NCBI RefSeq assembly: GCF_011074795.1
Contig: NZ_JAAMPF010000018.1
Span: 248,001 to 312,000, forward strand
Direction: 5' to 3'
Origin: Marinobacter salicampi
GTDB lineage: Bacteria; Pseudomonadota; Gammaproteobacteria; Pseudomonadales; Oleiphilaceae
DNA length: 64,000 nucleotides
In this document: piece after piece, positions 62,858 through 64,000 of the stretch
Numbering within the stretch: the first letter of the stretch is position 1
Layout: the number at the start of each line of letters is the position of its first letter
Made by a program: the position numbers and the translations under genes
Notes under the pieces: model-generated
Seen by the model: only the letters and a program-made list of their open reading frames with translations
What the model was told of the DNA's origin: nothing
Database searches by the model: none

Positions 62858-64000
62858 TCAGTTGTCAGGAAGGGGAGGTGGTCCGACGCTGCCCGCGCCC
62901 CCGCCCCGGGGGTCGGAAACCGCCAGGCTGGTCCGGTCGGGTTTGACCACGATAAGCTGCATGTTGCCATACTCCCTGCCGACATCGTCCAGTTCATGGC
63001 CCAGGGACCTGAGCTGGTCCAGTACGGAGTTGCTCAGGCTTCCAGGTTCATACTGAATCACATCGGGCAGGTATTGATGATGGAAACGGCCGGCCTGAAC
63101 CACTTCTGGCGCAGTCTTGCCGTCGATCAGATCAAGCAGGCCAAGATAGACCATGGTGATAATCCTGCTTCCGCCGGGCGTGCCTATGATGGCGCTTCGG
63201 CCACCGTTTGCGTCGGACATCAGGGTCGGCGTCATGCTGGAGAGTGGGCGTTTGCCCGCCTCAACCTTGTTTGCCTCGCCGCCCACTAGGCCGTACGCAT
63301 TGGGCACGCCCGGTTTGATGGCAAAATCATCCAGTTCATTGTTCAGCAGGACGCCGGTCTGTGCTGACAGAAACGCCGATCCGAAGGGCAGGTTAATGCT
63401 CAGGGTGGCGCTGACGCGGTTACCGTCGCGGTCCAGCACGGAAAGATGTGTGGTATGCATGCCGGCGCCAAGATCGCCATCCAGGTCCTCACTTGGTGTC
63501 GCCGACGACATGGAAATGGTGCTCGCCAGTTCAGCCAGGTAGGCTTTAGCCGTCAGTTTTGCCAGGGGTATATCGGTAAAATCAGGGTCGCCCAAATACA
63601 GGGCCCGGTCACGATAGGCCCGGCGCATGATCTCAGCAAGATAATGCACCCGGGCGGCTTCCGGGGACAGATCGCCCTGCTCAAGCTGTTGCCGGGGCAC
63701 CGCCGCCATCATGCCAAACATCTGGGCCAGGGCAATACCTCCAGACGAGGGCGGTGGCGCGCTCCAGAGCTGGCGGTCACCGACCTGAATCCGGATGGGT
63801 TCGCGCTCGATCACCCGGTAACCCGCCAGGTCTTCCCGGCTCCAGATGCCTCCCGCCCGCCTGACATCCTCCACCAGCTCGCGGGCGACCCGCCCTTCAT
63901 AAAACCCTTCATGGCCATCGCGCGCCAGCTGGCTCAAGGTATTGGCCAGGGCCGGTTGACGTATGGTGGCGCCCTCTTCAGGGATCTGCCCGTCGCGCAG
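62858..64000 (-). CDS. ggt: Gamma-glutamyltransferase (5' part beyond the window)
   Basis: The last 380 residues of a periplasmic gamma-glutamyltransferase that transfers or hydrolyses gamma-glutamyl groups of glutathione. The frame is open to the window edge (LRDGQIPEEGATIRQPALA at the cut). After the large-subunit part with WSAPPPSSGGIALAQMFGM comes the self-cleavage site MHTTHLSVLDRDGNRVSATL, whose first threonine of TTH is the nucleophile of the small subunit. LNNELDDFAIKPG, SSMTPTLM and GTPGGSRIITMVYLGLLDLI are the small-subunit substrate motifs. The signal peptide and start are outside the window. Confidence 0.93.
   Translation of the reverse strand: MRDGQIPEEGATIRQPALANTLSQLARDGHEGFYEGRVARELVEDVRRAGGIWSREDLAGYRVIEREPIRIQVGDRQLWSAPPPSSGGIALAQMFGMMAAVPRQQLEQGDLSPEAARVHYLAEIMRRAYRDRALYLGDPDFTDIPLAKLTAKAYLAELASTISMSSATPSEDLDGDLGAGMHTTHLSVLDRDGNRVSATLSINLPFGSAFLSAQTGVLLNNELDDFAIKPGVPNAYGLVGGEANKVEAGKRPLSSMTPTLMSDANGGRSAIIGTPGGSRIITMVYLGLLDLIDGKTAPEVVQAGRFHHQYLPDVIQYEPGSLSNSVLDQLRSLGHELDDVGREYGNMQLIVVKPDRTSLAVSDPRGGGAGSVGPPPLPDN

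Overview
The window is ordinary chromosomal DNA from a moderately GC-rich marine gammaproteobacterium. Gene content, protein sequences and order best fit Marinobacter or a close relative. Many genes resemble those of the ubiA-phoBR and pst-phoU regions of Pseudomonas. Sixty gene bodies and one strong small-RNA gene are supported. I see no rRNA, tRNA, insertion sequence, prophage or CRISPR array. Genus assignment is inference from remembered protein families, not from a search.

Left part (1-8.8 kb): a phosphonate-type ABC importer (phnD-phnC-phnE, minus strand, phnE cut by the window edge) and a complete high-affinity phosphate operon pstS-pstC-pstA-pstB-phoU (plus strand), with a small hot-dog thioesterase between them. 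Both operons carry a visible Pho box. The regulators PhoB and PhoR lie at 41.6-43.7 kb, and phoB has its own Pho box. A low-affinity Pit-type phosphate permease (50.9 kb) and polyphosphate kinase (59.4 kb) complete an unusual amount of phosphorus physiology for 64 kb.

Middle part (8.8-41.7 kb): housekeeping and stress genes. These are a DUF2059-like exported protein, hinT and a ubiquinone hydroxylase, a YbaK-like protein, mscS, the tRNA selenouridine synthase mnmH and a methyltransferase. A GGA-rich small RNA on the minus strand, at 15.16-15.39 kb, looks like a CsrB/RsmZ-class sponge of CsrA/RsmA. Then follow vanZ-like, cysZ, rapA, fadE, crcB and a cold-shock gene with a long leader, a BASS transporter, a dienelactone hydrolase, a GST and a luciferase-like monooxygenase. 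Next come a Yip1 protein, a P2-type cation ATPase, a divergent phosphoketolase, ilvD, a CopD-like membrane protein, pbpG, a one-domain asparaginase, rsuA, a YdjM-like membrane hydrolase, arfB, a MltB-type transglycosylase and a two-domain response regulator.

Right part (41.7-64 kb): phoR-phoB downstream of hpt-ubiC-ubiA (all minus). Rubredoxin and rubredoxin reductase follow, the electron carriers used by alkane hydroxylases, and with FadE, TesB and AidB they suggest a lipid- or hydrocarbon-using life style. Then come tesB, a MioC-like flavodoxin, a diguanylate cyclase, the Pit permease, the PLP-dependent aspartate decarboxylase panP (beta-alanine for CoA), a DUF503 protein, tetR-aidB, a SutA-like RNA polymerase-binding protein, hemB, ppk, a YdgA/DUF945 protein and a gamma-glutamyltransferase cut by the right edge.

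No large unknown system is evident. The most rewarding items are the CsrB/RsmZ-like RNA with its possible GacA box, the Pho boxes, operator-like palindromes upstream of rubredoxin, panP and tetR-aidB, the divergent phosphoketolase, the short SutA and a few unrecognised small proteins.
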